From Cepaea nemoralis (lineage: Eukaryota; Mollusca; Gastropoda; Stylommatophora; Helicidae), in the NCBI GenBank assembly GCA_014155875.1, contig JACEFZ010028312.1, positions 124,001-188,000 of the forward strand: DNA of 64,000 nt. The letters are read 5' to 3'. Numbering within the stretch: position 1 is the stretch's first letter; each line of letters starts with the position of its first letter. Positions 21,294 through 33,600 of the stretch are shown here, one piece after another. The position numbers and the translations under genes were made by a program. Below the pieces are notes generated by a model. That model made no database searches and was not told the origin of the DNA. It was given only the letters and a program-made list of their open reading frames with translations.

Positions 21294-21454
21294 CTATAAA
21301 TGTACAGACTCTGCTGTTAGTCTTTGTGTCACTTCCCTAAGTACACCCGCACTCCCTGTGTACGTAAATCCGTAGTGCTACAATATCACTCTGTACTCAC
21401 CCAGTCACTCTATAAGCACTAGGTAGTGAGGGGGGGAATATAACTATACTCCCT

Positions 21455-21545
<91 letters not shown>

Positions 21546-23629
21546 AATAACTGTAGAACAATTCCTGGAAATAGTTGTAAACATACATATACATACACAA
21601 ATGAATGATACACACTAAATGCCAACTATTAAACGCTAGACGCATAGGCCGGTGAAACGCAGACGGATGATTACATAGAAATAAAACCACTGACATAACA
21701 TGCCCATGAAAGACCATACCGTGCGCATAATATAAACTGACAAATACCATCTAGATAGAAAATGTATTAACATAAGAATTACAACAATACCATATATCCA
21801 AAGAACTCAAATATTATATGTAACAGTAAAGAGAAAACAGTAAAGAGAACAAATATAAAATGAATAATGTACATAGATCTGACGTAGACACTTGGACACC
21901 GTGTATAATGTCGAGACGACCCAATGCCACAGCACAAAACAAACTGACTCGTCAGCTGTCTCTCAACAACATACAATATGTACCTAGACAATTTCACCTT
22001 TGCGCCGTCTCCCGCATTTCGAGAAACAATGCAAAAATATCCTACTTATAACGAACACTGGACCACATACAAATATTTACGTAACGCACAACAACAACAA
22101 TACTTAGGACGATGAGAACAACAGAAGCACACAAGGGTTGCCGCCACCAATGTGATGGTAGAATCTTACAAAAGTCCTTAGTTTGTTTTTAATAGTGTCC
22201 GAAAATCGCCTGGAAATGTTTGTCGGTTACTGTTTTGAAAAGATTACGACGTTAGCTTCCCACAATGAATTAATGTTCTGATGCGTTGTCACTTTTTGTT
22301 GACGTGGTGACACGATTTTCGACTGTCGTAAAAGTTTAAGATGATGGTAATTATCCCCACGCCTTGTGTCTTCACAGTTCGTAACGTTTTGGTAACCCTC
22401 CCTGTAGAGTTGGCCTGTGATTGTATAATGTATGTGAACGCTCTTGTTTTGCCAGAAATATTGGGTTTTCGTTGCGTTTTGGGGAGCCGAAAATACCTTT
22501 AAAATCAATGAATGTTTATCTGCGTAGTCACTGTCGCTTTGAAGTGATGGTATGGTTTCTTCACTGTTGCTGACCCGGTTAAATCAACGAATGGCAGAAA
22601 ATGATCACGCGCTTTAAATCCGCTTTGCAAGTCTTTTTTGGTGAAGAAATGCGCTCATAGTTGCGAAGACGGCACCTGAATGACTGTTGTGGTTTGTTTG
22701 CCGATGATGACACACACACACACAAAGACGTTAAACGTAAATCGTAGTTTCAGTAGAAACCCAACGTGTTATTCTCAGTGGAAATTTTCCCGTCAAATTC
22801 CCTGGTTCTCGGCCTTGACTCACAAGGTCATCTCTGTTAGTACCTCAGTGTACTACAATATTCACTGACTGCGAACAAAGTAATGTCCGGAACTTTTCCG
22901 TTATCCACACATACTTCGCTGTCCTCGTAAACAGCACTGACCCTCTTGTCAACCCACTTTGTCCGTGGCGACTCACAATTTCCACCGTCCTCACCCGTCT
23001 TTTTACCTGTGGTGAATTCTTAACCTATCGCCCTGCAACCACACTGTGCTTTGTCCTCAACACACACACAAGATGTCTCACCACGCCCAGGACTTCCCAA
23101 CGAAATTGCTCACTGTCTTAAATCCTGTCTTCGTCACACCCACAGGCACCTGTCAGGATATCATCCCGCCAGTATCATGGCGCCGACTTTTTGTACTGTT
23201 CACTTGACCTATAAACACACGCGCCTGTTTGCGTTAATTTTCTGACGTCCCTGATAGCTGAAGAAATACTGCCTGGTATCCAATTTACCTGTCCTGACCT
23301 TCTCGTGACCTATGTGCTACCCAGTTCACGCACGGAAAAAAAACCAGTGTTTATACCGTGGACACGCTCCGCTGTCCACCCTCTCTCTCTGAGTGAGAAG
23401 TGTTATTTTTATCTGGTTTCTCGTGGACTCTGTATTAATTCTCCGACACTTTAGAAATGCTTTGTCTACTGAAAATGGTGTTTATTCTTGACAGGAGAGC
23501 CCTCATCATTGGGCATCCGACTAATGTCTCTGATGTTAGTATTCTCTCTAATCGACGAGTTCACAAATAAACGGAATGACAACAATGTCTATATTGTTCT
23601 TGATGGACGAAGCCTCCAGAAATCTTCTC
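21294..23629 (-). other. LTR element 1, long 5' leader
   Basis: About 2.3 kb separates the 5' LTR from gag, unusually long, and I see no coding domain in it. Next to the LTR (minus strand, 23,618 down to 23,605) TGGAGGCTTCGTCC is a possible primer-binding site. A second PBS-like TTGGTGGCGGCAACCC lies at 22,150-22,135, directly after an ATCACA end, as in an LTR/PBS junction. The leader may include part of an older LTR element. Confidence 0.5.
21456..21543. repeat. (TA)n microsatellite
   Basis: About 44 TA units inside the LTR element 1 leader. The tract produces a spurious poly-IY frame. Confidence 0.95.
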
Positions 23630-24355
23630 TGACACAAAGTGAATGTTGACTAAGTGACAGATAGAGTGGCTATGGTTGTGTCTAGGGTATGTCCTTGTAA
23701 CAATGTGATGTTGAACAACAGATTAATCGAGATGCATCACCACCAAACACCAGTCAGTGAACAAGCGTTAATTTGCGCACATAATATTCCTTTAATTCTG
23801 AATTAACACAGACACATGTAACATATAAATCCAGGAACAATAATTCTCTAAGAATATATCTCCATCCCAATGGAACACGTCGAATAACACTGCCTCTCAA
23901 GGCTACTAACATCTCGTCCCACACGACAGGTATACTAGCCTCTCTCTAGGCCCGACTCAAAGTAACCCACTATGGGTCTCGAATTCCACTCACTATCCCT
24001 GGAACCCACAGTGCGGAGTTATCTTCCAAACTCCGTCACAATTCTTCACTTTATCAGGCCACGACCTTCTCCTGGTCTGGTCTACACTCAACTCCCTCTC
24101 AGCTCGGAGTTTCAACCTCAACTCCCCGTCAATCTTTGTCCCTGTCTTTTTAAACAATTCTATGCCCCTCACAATGATCCACACAAACACCACCTCACTG
24201 CTCCAACTGTCTGCCCCTTCTTGCAGCCCCTCTACCTTACACCCAACCCCGTTTATCTCCTTATATTTTCTTTCCGGTGAATGCCCTTTCACCTCGTGAA
24301 CTGTTTATATTGTACGGCCACTCACCTTAATGCCACTGAACACAGGCATGTGACA
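23630..24355 (-). repeat. LTR element 1, 5' LTR
   Basis: Upstream LTR relative to minus-strand gag; promoter and polyadenylation signals would lie here. It is near identical to 17,846-18,573. The reverse complement starts TGTCACATGCC and ends TTTGTGTCA. Confidence 0.95.
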
Positions 24356-24577
24356 CATCGTTATGAAATGTTTCCTGCCGTCTTATATTTACCCCCACCC
24401 AATAGGTCCAAAAGTAACTTAAATCATCGAAAGCGGCGACATTTCTTTGATGTTTTGCTGACAAACTAGTGATTTCTCGCTAACAAATTTGTGTTTACTC
24501 TAATGAATGTCGCGCCAATTCAGAAGACACACAAGGCGTATCCGGATTCGTATGGGAGTGGGTGCAATGAAAGTAGT

Positions 24578-24815
24578 AGCTTAAAATCGACAGGGTCGGC
24601 TGCATTGCACCGGGTTTTTATCCCATACGGCCCAGTTTCTTTCCGCAGCGCGGTAAGCGTCGCATAAAGCACGAACTCCGTACCTCCAGCGACGACCATC
24701 GGGAGTCTTCGAAAAAATGCACTCGTGAAATGAAGGACGCGGCCAGGAATCGAACACACAACCTTCGGAGCCCGAGTCAGACATCTTGACCACTTCACCA
24801 CGGAGAATCCCGAGA
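24578..24815 (-). mobile_element. SINE family B, copy in arm 2
   Basis: Counterpart of the SINE at 14,891-15,105 at the equivalent position. The B box reads AGGAATCGAACACACAACC on this strand. The two copies differ by small indels. Confidence 0.85.
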
Positions 24816-25770
24816 GGGGTGCTATGTGTAATATTAGTACAGAGGCATGGGGTAAATAATTTGCAAATTGACAGGAAAGTAGAAGGAATATATTTCTTAC
24901 CTTATTTTTCATTTCCTTCTTGTTTCTTCAGCTGCTTGTTAATAATGTGTACACAAGTATTCATGTTAGCTTTTTATATTGAGATCGTGAAAGCTTCCAA
25001 ATAGCTGTGCGTTAATGTCCGTATGGAGTGACCAGAAATGATACCGCAATTTAGTCATCATGTTTCCATTTTTAAGGATCTGTTCAGCTGTCTGTGTAGT
25101 TTGTTCACACGTACATATGGGTGACAGACCCGCTTTGGGTCTTCGTGAAAGATTGTCTACTCTGCTGTTTACCATTCAGAGACGGAACATGATTACCTGT
25201 TTTGCACTATGAAAATAGTTGTCAGTGTCTCTGTAGTGGGCTTTCTTCTTAACGACCAAAATGTTGGTCCTCTGTTCATTGAAGTTTATAGTTTGATTCG
25301 CGTGCACGTGTGTTGTCCCCTAATGTGGCAACGTGTTTGCTCTCACGTTTCTTGTTATGCCACAAAATGTCAGTTTCCACCGCAATATTACTCTTCTTTT
25401 GGTATTCTGCTGCTGCTGCTGCGTTCATCCGAAGTTTTTTTTTCCGGATGTGATTGCGTTGTGCCTGTTTACAGCAGAGCTGCGTTCTTGCGCAGTTAGG
25501 CCGACACATCCGACTTCTGTGGGCATTTGTTGACGGGGTTAACGTTCCCGGGGCTGTTGGTATTCAATGCGTTTAGTGTGTGTGTGCGTTTTTTTTTTTT
25601 TTTTTCAATACAATTGTTTGTCACCGCTGAGGGCTTGCGGAATTGAAAATTCATCACTGTGGAATACAAACTGTTGCCATTGGCATTGTGCTGATGCTGT
25701 AATGATTAGGGCCTGCAATTCGTCTGAATAGTTGGAGAAAATTATCCCAGTAAGCATGCACGCGAATTAA

Positions 25771-25893
25771 AGTCTGCTCTCGGTTGCATAAAATTAAATC
25801 CATCCTTTCTCCAATAGTCCTCTTCCTCTTTCAACACAGGGTCCTCACATTTTATCCAGCAGCATTTATCAATATTTAATAGCGCGGACTGGT
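25771..25893 (-). pseudogene. Transposase 3' end, remnant in arm 2
   Basis: The reverse complement encodes the last part of the transposase seen at 13,800-13,930 (matching stretches such as SALLNIDK and EEEDYWRKDG). The catalytic region is deleted in this arm. Confidence 0.8.
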
Positions 25894-26126
<233 letters not shown>

Positions 26127-26543
26127 CCCGCCAGGAGCTGGGCGAAGCCGGGCCGAGTCAGCTAGTTTATTTATATAATCACGTTTCATGAAAGAACCCA
26201 CATCGGAGACACCTCTGAAAAATCCGATATAAATGCGCTCAGTTCGTGCCAAAACGAAAACCGCTAGACAATTTAAAAAAAAAGCGCGGAGTGTCTTGGT
26301 GAAGCTGTAATACTTTTAAAATGATGGTATTCATCTCTGAGACGTAAATTATATACCGCATACAAACAAACATTGAAATCTGCTGTACAATCTCCAGAAC
26401 AAAAATTTTGTTGTTGGGTGGACATAATGATAAGGTTATATGCTAAATCTCATCATTTTCGCTCAGTTGGTTATGAGATATTGAATTCTATATTGGGGCA
26501 AAAAAAAGTAAACACATTATAATGTAATTCGTAATCGAGGGCT

Positions 26544-26795
26544 CTGTGGCTAAGGTCTTTCGAACGCGGTTTGTGAGCCCGTATACCCGGGTTCGAAACA
26601 CGGCGATGCTGGTTTTTTTCGAAAATGGTATAGGGGCCGGTCGTTCAGAAAGCAATGGCAAACTACTGAACGTAACACTTGCCTAGTACATCAACAGCAG
26701 CTGAAAATGCTGATGTTGACTGCAACGTCCCGTAAGGGATACGCAACACAAATCGAGGGCTTACTGCGACGTCCTGTATAATATATGCTACTAGG
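26544..26795 (+). mobile_element. SINE family A, copy with 11-bp duplication, beside an older tail
   Basis: The element is flanked by AATCGAGGGCT at 26,533-26,543 and 26,751-26,761. The B-box region is CGGGTTCGAAACACGG, and the core is GGTCGTTCAGAAAGCAATGG. Just beyond the right duplication, ACTGCGACGTCCTGTATAAT looks like the tail of an older SINE A, so this copy may have landed inside a relative. Confidence 0.85.
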
Positions 26796-27654
26796 TTTTA
26801 AAATAAATATAAGCATTTGTTGCTTAGCTGTTTGAGCTTTCAAGTGCACGTTTCTCTGTCTCCCTCTGTCTCTCTGGTCTGGTGTTTCTCCCGAAATAAG
26901 GCTAATTTCTCTATTCCGGTACATCACAACTGCCCCGAAATATCCTTTATTGTAATATTCTCGTTAATGTGATGACGTTGGAGGTTTCTGAATACCCTTG
27001 ACCTTAGCAGCACGACCTTTCACCTTGTTTAGGGCATTCACGAAGCTATGTCTTCTTTTTGCCTGTTTAGCAAGTGTGTTAATTTCTCAATGGAAACTTT
27101 TTGTGTAACATTATAAAGGTAATTATTTATTGGACAATGCCAATTTCTGAAAAGTCCAGAATAATTATTTTCTGATTCGGGAGTAAAAGACAGGTGGTAG
27201 CCCTACACATAACAACGGAATGGGGTGTGATGGGGGTGGGGTGTAACATAATCAGAACTCATTACTCTTGCAAAACGTCCAACAGACAAATTCCTTATTT
27301 TTCCCTCATCAAGCCAGGTTATTAAAGGTGAACATTAAATTTCCTTTTTTACCCCCATGCTATGTTTTTCTATCTGGTAAATCCTATTTTTGCAGCACTT
27401 GTATTTTCTTATTTTATATTTCTACACTGCGAGAAACATTTCTCTGTATGCAGGGTTTTGATTTTAAATATTTTAACAGTGTCAGTTTTAATGGCGAAAC
27501 CGTATTCTAAGAACATGTAGTAAGGTTGTCCCCAGAAAGAAAACCACTACAGATTTTATTAACGGAAACTTGTCAGAGGGTCCCTGTAGCTCCAGGAGCC
27601 GTGGTTCTTGTTGGTTTATTTTGGTCCCGATTCAAGAAATGGAGAATATAAGAG
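26796..27654. other. No gene seen
   Basis: Unique-looking AT-rich sequence. Open frames here show no domain. Confidence 0.4.
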
Positions 27655-27955
27655 TCCGGACAGCCTGTGAAAGACCGTCAGGCAGAAATTCAAATATTCA
27701 GAGCCAAAAACATGTTCTCTAGACAAACTGTGAGCCCACTAGACAGAGATTCCAAGATCTAAGTCCAGAAAGTAATTTCGGGACAAATTGTGCGACCATC
27801 AGACAGAGATTAAAAGATTTAAGGCCAGAAAGTAATTTCTGGACAAATTGTGAAAGCACCAGATAGAGATACCAAGATCTAAGGCCATAAAGTAATTCCT
27901 GGACAAATTGTGAGACCACCAGACAGAGATTCTAATATCTAAGGCCAACACGCGC
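27655..27955. repeat. About 60-bp tandem repeat, five units
   Basis: Units share AGACAGAGATTCCAAGATCT, AAGGCCAGAAAGTAATTTCT and GGACAAATTGTGAGACCAC with moderate divergence, so the array is older than the other minisatellites here. Confidence 0.85.
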
Positions 27956-28379
27956 TCTCTGAAACTATACCCAGCTCCATCTGAAAAGCCCAGAACTAGA
28001 CAGGAAACACTCCGTCTTGAAAGCCACTCGCAACTTCTGGGCTGCACCTACGGTGGCTGTCTGTCTGAGAACTCCTGGAAGACGCAGGAAGAAAGTGTTG
28101 GATACTCATTTCCATCGACCTTCATTGCGAAGATGGCACTGAATTATCTGATAATTATCCATGATGAATCAAGATTAAGCCTCCCTCTCCTACAACCCAA
28201 CCTTCTCAACTCACAGTATTGATCTCAGTCACTGGCAGTTTGTTGTGTTGTTGTCGTCCCTCTTGGGGGTTGAGTTTCGCGTTACAGAAAACAGTTTCGT
28301 TTTCATCTTTTTTCAAGATTCATGCTATTTTTTTATTATAAAAAATAAAGAATTGATATTATTACATCGGCGACATGTA
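27956..28379. other. No gene seen
   Basis: No repeat match and no recognisable coding domain. Confidence 0.4.
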
Positions 28380-28568
28380 GTATTCTCTCTCTCTCTACTC
28401 TCCCTCTCTCTCTCTTCTCTTTCTGCCTCTTGTTTCTCTCTCGCTCCTTCCTTCTTTCTTCTCTACCGCTTCGCTCTGTCCCTCTTCTCTATCTCACGCC
28501 TCTCCCTCTTCTCTCTCTCGCTCACTCCCTCTTCTCTCTCTCTCTCCTTTTTTCTCTCTCTCCTCTCC
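28380..28568. repeat. CT-rich polypyrimidine tract
   Basis: Dense CTCTCT with interspersed CCTT blocks on the plus strand. A serine/leucine-rich frame through it is compositional. Confidence 0.85.
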
Positions 28569-28740
28569 AGAAATAGGAGTGTTGAGTTGAGTCAAGAACC
28601 GACGCCACTGCATTCGGGGCATTCACATAAGCCCTCAGTCCTTATCTTCAACAGCCAACGAAGAGTTCCAGTACTAATGGTATTACCAGTATCGCCATTA
28701 GAAATGGGAGTGGGTACATATCAAATGCCCTGCTTGTAGG
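28569..28740 (-). mobile_element. Repeat family E, minus-strand copy
   Basis: Begins with the pentamer tail in reverse (GTTGAGTTGAGTC), followed by AACCGACGCCACTGC, AGCCAACGAAGAGTTCCAGT and TAATGGTATTACCAG, as in the 60.69-kb copy and in reverse of 8.4-8.55 kb. Confidence 0.65.
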
Positions 28741-28897
28741 ATATCACTAGGTCTTTCATAGAAGTTTTATAATTTTATTTTCATTCAACAAAAGTGAATG
28801 AACAAAACCAAGAATTCACACACACTACACAAATTACTAGAATTCACACACACTACACATATTACTAAAATCCACACATACTACACATATTGCTAAA

Positions 28898-28932
<35 letters not shown>

Positions 28933-29132
28933 CGCACGCACGCACGCACACTCACACACAACACACACACATAGACACACACACAACACATGTGACTATC
29001 TGTGTCCTAGCTTGAGACCAGAACCAATGCCAAGGCATAATGAGGAGGAATCATCGCTGGTTCCTTATTTGCTAAGATCGTCTACCATTGGATTAAAACT
29101 CAGCACTTTTCGCATAAGTGTCTTTAAAAAGT
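28741..29132. other. No gene; CA-rich stretch
   Basis: Contains a short imperfect duplication of CACACACTACACA (28,818-28,890) and a CA/CG-rich microsatellite about 28,898-28,992. Confidence 0.6.
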
Positions 29133-29350
29133 CTTAAAGTCGAGAGGTTCGACTTCATTGCACCGGATTTTTTTGGGGCTCGGTCTCTTTCCGCAGGGCA
29201 ACCTGCCGAAAGCGTCGCACAAAGTATGAATTCCGTAGCTCCGGTGACGACCCCCCAGGAGCGAACCGAAAGACGTAGCCCGGAATCGAACCCACAACCT
29301 TCGGAGCGCGAGGCAGACGGCTTGGGTATTTCGCCACGGAAACTCCCGAT
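29133..29350 (-). mobile_element. SINE family B, minus-strand copy
   Basis: On the plus strand: TTCGACTTCATTGCACCGGA, GCCGAAAGCGTCGCACAAAG and CCCGGAATCGAACCCACAAC (B box in reverse), ending near CACGGAAACTCCC. Useful as an unsplit reference for the array-bearing copy at 1.2-2.6 kb. Confidence 0.85.
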
Positions 29351-29796
29351 ATAAGTGAAGCATAAGTGACGAAAGCTATATTATAACCAACTCTGATCCT
29401 ATATACTATGATATACAGGATATTCCGTAATTTATTTCATACCAGCGAAAGATATATGTTTATTAGTTACTGCACATGTCACATTTATAACTCATCTACA
29501 CTAGCAGAAGACCATATCTCTATTGTTTAATGCATATATCTTATATATAACTCACTCTGTACCAGTAAAAGGCCATATACTCATTGGTTAATGCAAATAT
29601 CATACATATATAACACATTCAAAAATCAACTGATTAATGCAAATATCACAGATATAGTACATTCTACATCGATTGGTTAACACGTATATCACATATATAG
29701 CACATTCCAACCCAACTGTTTAATGCAAATATCACAGATATAACACACTTTACACCAGCTGGTTAATGTGAATATCACAGATGTAACATATTCTAC

Positions 29797-30044
29797 GCCG
29801 GTCTCTCTGGCCGAGGGGTTACACCACTTTCTCCGTAATCCCGTTTATCACGCAGAGTCTAGTAGCGGGCGAGAGCTGGAAGCGGTTCGACCCCCACTGG
29901 TGACTTGCGGGATAACTGAGCCGGTCGCTCAGAAAGCAATGGCAAACTACTGAGCGTAATCTTGCCAAGAAATCAACAGACAGCTGAAAGATGCTGCTGT
30001 TGACAGCAATGTCCTGTAAAAGAATATGCGAATTAAAAAAAACC
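29797..30044 (+). mobile_element. SINE family A inserted in the 42-bp array
   Basis: Flanked by the 12-bp duplication AACATATTCTAC (29,785-29,796 and 30,045-30,056), which is array sequence. The head has good Pol III boxes: A box TGGCCGAGGGG and B box GGTTCGACCCC. It ends in a short A-rich tail. The array existed before the insertion. Confidence 0.9.
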
Positions 30045-30321
30045 AACATATTCTACACCAGCTCATTAATGCAAATATCACAGATATAACACACTCTACA
30101 CCAAATGGTTAATGCAAAAATCACAGATATAACACATTCTATACCAGCTCATTAACGCAAATATACAGATATAACACATTCTACACCAAATGGTTAATGC
30201 AAAAATCACAGATATAACACATTCTATACCAGCTCATTAACGCAAATATACAGATATAACACATTCTACACCAAATGGTTAATGCAAAAATCACAGATAT
30301 AACACATTCTATACCAGCTCA

Positions 30322-30324
<3 letters not shown>

Positions 30325-30354
<30 letters not shown>

Positions 30355-30935
30355 CGACAGATCATCCTCGTTGCACATCGGACCATTCAGTCCATAAGTG
30401 CTCGGATCCCCTCCTCAGCAAATCCCGCAGCGTGTAGCGGCTAACGACGCCAGTTCTGTGTTGGTTTATCAATCTTCTTTGGCTTCCTGCGTAGTGTTCT
30501 TGTTTGGCCACCCCTCTTTTAATTTGCTGCTCTCGCAGTCTGGCCATTGTTGTAGATTCACAGTCATCACTTGGTTTTTGCAAAAGTCTCACTTCTCGTA
30601 GAGCATTCAGAATGTCCGCCTGGTCCATGGCGCGTCCGCCATCCACAGTAGCCTCACCTGCGAGCTTGTCAGCCCGCTCATTTCCTTGTACTCCCGCATG
30701 CCCTGGCACGAAGATGAAACTAATCTTTGCCAGCCGAGACCGCTTCAGAGGCAGCAACCATTCTCTTCGGATCGACCCCTCCTCTATCCTCTTGATCATG
30801 TTCATTGAGTCGCTAAGGAAACAAGCCCTAGTGAATGTCTGTGTCTCGAGCCATGTTATTGCTTTACTTACTGCCATGACCTCCATGGTCAGGCTACTTG
30901 TGGTTTCAGTGAAAGCACCAGAGTCCTCCTTCACA
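30325..30935 (-). pseudogene. LINE RNase H fragment inserted in the 42-bp array
   Basis: The minus-strand frame encodes an RNase H domain. The motifs are an E in TMEVMAVSKAITWL, a D in FLSDSMNMIKRI, and the closing FVPGHAGVQGNERADKLA, typical of the RNase H carried by some LINEs (I or jockey groups). A tail of CTAA units lies at the 3' side (plus-strand GTTA repeats at 30,325-30,352). The flanks read ACCAGCTCATTA on both sides (30,313-30,324 and 30,936-30,947), consistent with a 12-bp duplication, although the array itself repeats similar words. It is 5'-truncated and lacks RT. Confidence 0.8.
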
Positions 30936-31041
30936 ACCAGCTCATTAACGCAAATATACAGATATAACACATTCTGCACCCACTGGTTAATGCAAATATC
31001 ACAAATATAACACATTCTACACCAGCTGTTAATACAAATAT

Positions 31042-31153
<112 letters not shown>

Positions 31154-32925
31154 ATTCTACAACAGCTCTTAATGCAAATATCACAGATATACCACATTCT
31201 ACACGAGCTGTTAATACAAATATCACAGATATAACACATTCTACAACAGCTCTTAATGCAAATATCACATATATATCACATTCTACACCAGCTGTTAATG
31301 CAAATATCACATATATAACACATTCTACACCAGCTGTTAATGCAAATATCACATATATAACACATTCTACACCAGCTGTTAATGCAAATATCACAGATAT
31401 AACACATTCTACACCAGCTGTTAATACAAATATCACATATATATCACATTCTACAACAGCTCTTAATGCAAATATCACATATATATCACATTCTACAACA
31501 GCTCTTAATGCAAATATCACAGATATAACACATTCTATACGAGCTGTTAATACGAATATCACATATATATCACATTCTACAACAGCTCTTAATGCAAATA
31601 TCACATATATCACATTCTACACCAGCTGTTAATGCAAATATCACATATATAACACATTAAACACCAGCTGTTAATGCAAATATCACATATATATCACATT
31701 CTACACCAGCTGTTAATGCAAATATCACAGATATAACACATTCTACACCAGCTGTTAATGCAAATATAACAGATATAACACATTCTAAAACAATTGTTTA
31801 ATGCAAATATCACTGATGTAACATATTCTACACCAGCTGTTGATGCAAATATCACATATATATCACATTCTACAACAGTTCTTAATGCGAATATCACAGA
31901 TATAACACATTCTACACCAGCTGTTAATGCAAATATCACATATATATCACATTCTACACCAGCTGTTAATGCAAATATCACATATATATCACATTCTACA
32001 CCAGCTGTTAATGCGAATATCACAGATATAACACATTCTACACCAGCTGTTAATGCAAATATCACATATATAGCACATTCTACACCAGCTGTTAATGCAA
32101 ATATCACAGATATAACACATTCTACACCGGCTGTTAATGCAAATCTCACATATATAACACATTCTTCAACAACTGGTTAATGCAAATATCACATATATAA
32201 CACATTCTACACCAGCTCTTAATGCAAATATCACAGATATAACACATTCTAAACCGGCTGTTAATGCAAATCTCACATATATAACACATTCTTCAACAAC
32301 TGGTTAATGCAAATGTCACATATATATCACATTCTACACCAGCTGTTTATTGGAAATATCACATATATAACACATTCTACACCAGCTGTTTATTGGAAAT
32401 ATCACATATATAGCACATTCTACACCAGCTGTTAATGCAAATATCACATATATAACACATTCTACACCAGCTGTTTATTGGAAATATCACATATATAACA
32501 CATTCTACACCAGCTGTTAATGCAAATATCACATATATAACACATTCTACACCAGCTGTTAATACAAATATCACAGATATAACACATTCTACACCAGCTG
32601 TTTATTGGAAATATCACATATATAACACATTCTACACCAGCTGTTAATGCAAATATCACATATATAACACATTCTACAACAGCTGTTAATGCAAATATCA
32701 TATATATAACACATTCTACACCAGCTGTTAATGCAAATATCACATATATATCACATTCTACACCAGCTGTTAATGCAAATATCACAGATATATCACATTC
32801 TACACCAGCTGTTAATGCAATTATCACAGATATAACACATTCTACACCAGCTGTTAATGCAAATATCACATAATATAACACATTCTACACCAGCTGGTTT
32901 TTGCAAATATCACATACATATTCAT

Positions 32926-33600
32926 CTGCCCTTAACAGTCGATTGAAGGATAGGCCATCAACCAACTCAAGTCACGCCGTCCTGTCTTTTGCCATGTCCT
33001 GCAGTTACTTCATTCCTTTCCTAGTTTATTCTCCTTTGTCTCTAATTCTCTTCCCGTGTATTTCCTGCCTCTCTATTATTCGTTTGTTCTGTGGATTTCA
33101 GAGAAGAGGTGTTCTAACTGTATTATAGCCAGGTTTACTCCAGATATACTCTTTGGCCACGTCAGCGACTTTTACTCACCTCTTGATTAGTGGAATCGGT
33201 CAAATTAATTTTCTCTAAGACTTTCCGCGCAGTGTCATTATAACCTGGTGGAAGCTTTCCTTATGACTGCCGTTGTCAATCGATTCCTGTCCCCCACTCC
33301 GTGTTTGATTGAGGTAACCTGCCCAACACTATTTGCTGATTGCGCCAGCCATGGACTTCTTATTTTTACTTGGATTCCTTTGAGATGATTCGGATTACCA
33401 TGCAATGGCTGTCGTTCATCATTGGCGACTCGGCTTGTGCCAGTGCAAATCTGAACTTCGTCGATGTAAACCCGGGAAGATAGCTCATCGTTCAGGGAGA
33501 GGTATCTTTTGTACAACCCAAAACAATTTACATCCCCTCATTCTGTACCCGTCCTATTTTGTTTCCCGCTGTGATGCAGACAACGTAAAATCCAAATTTA
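32926..33600. other. No gene seen
   Basis: Unique-looking sequence between the 42-bp array and a mariner element. Confidence 0.4.

Larger units (their letters stand above)
17846..24355 (-). mobile_element. LTR retrotransposon 1 (Ty3/gypsy type), non-autonomous
   Basis: A 6.5-kb insertion bounded by near-identical 726-728 bp LTRs (TG...CA ends) and a 5-bp duplication CATCG (17,841-17,845 and 24,356-24,360). Arm 1 has the uninterrupted site TCTGTTGCATCGTTATGAAA (read in reverse), which proves the boundaries. Coding runs on the minus strand: gag, zinc knuckles, aspartic protease and an integrase zinc-binding-like end. Reverse transcriptase, RNase H and the integrase core are absent. A purine-rich candidate polypurine tract (GAGGGTGGGGTAG on the minus strand) abuts the 3' LTR at 18,574-18,586. 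By eye the LTRs differ at about four sites, which suggests a recent insertion. Confidence 0.9.
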
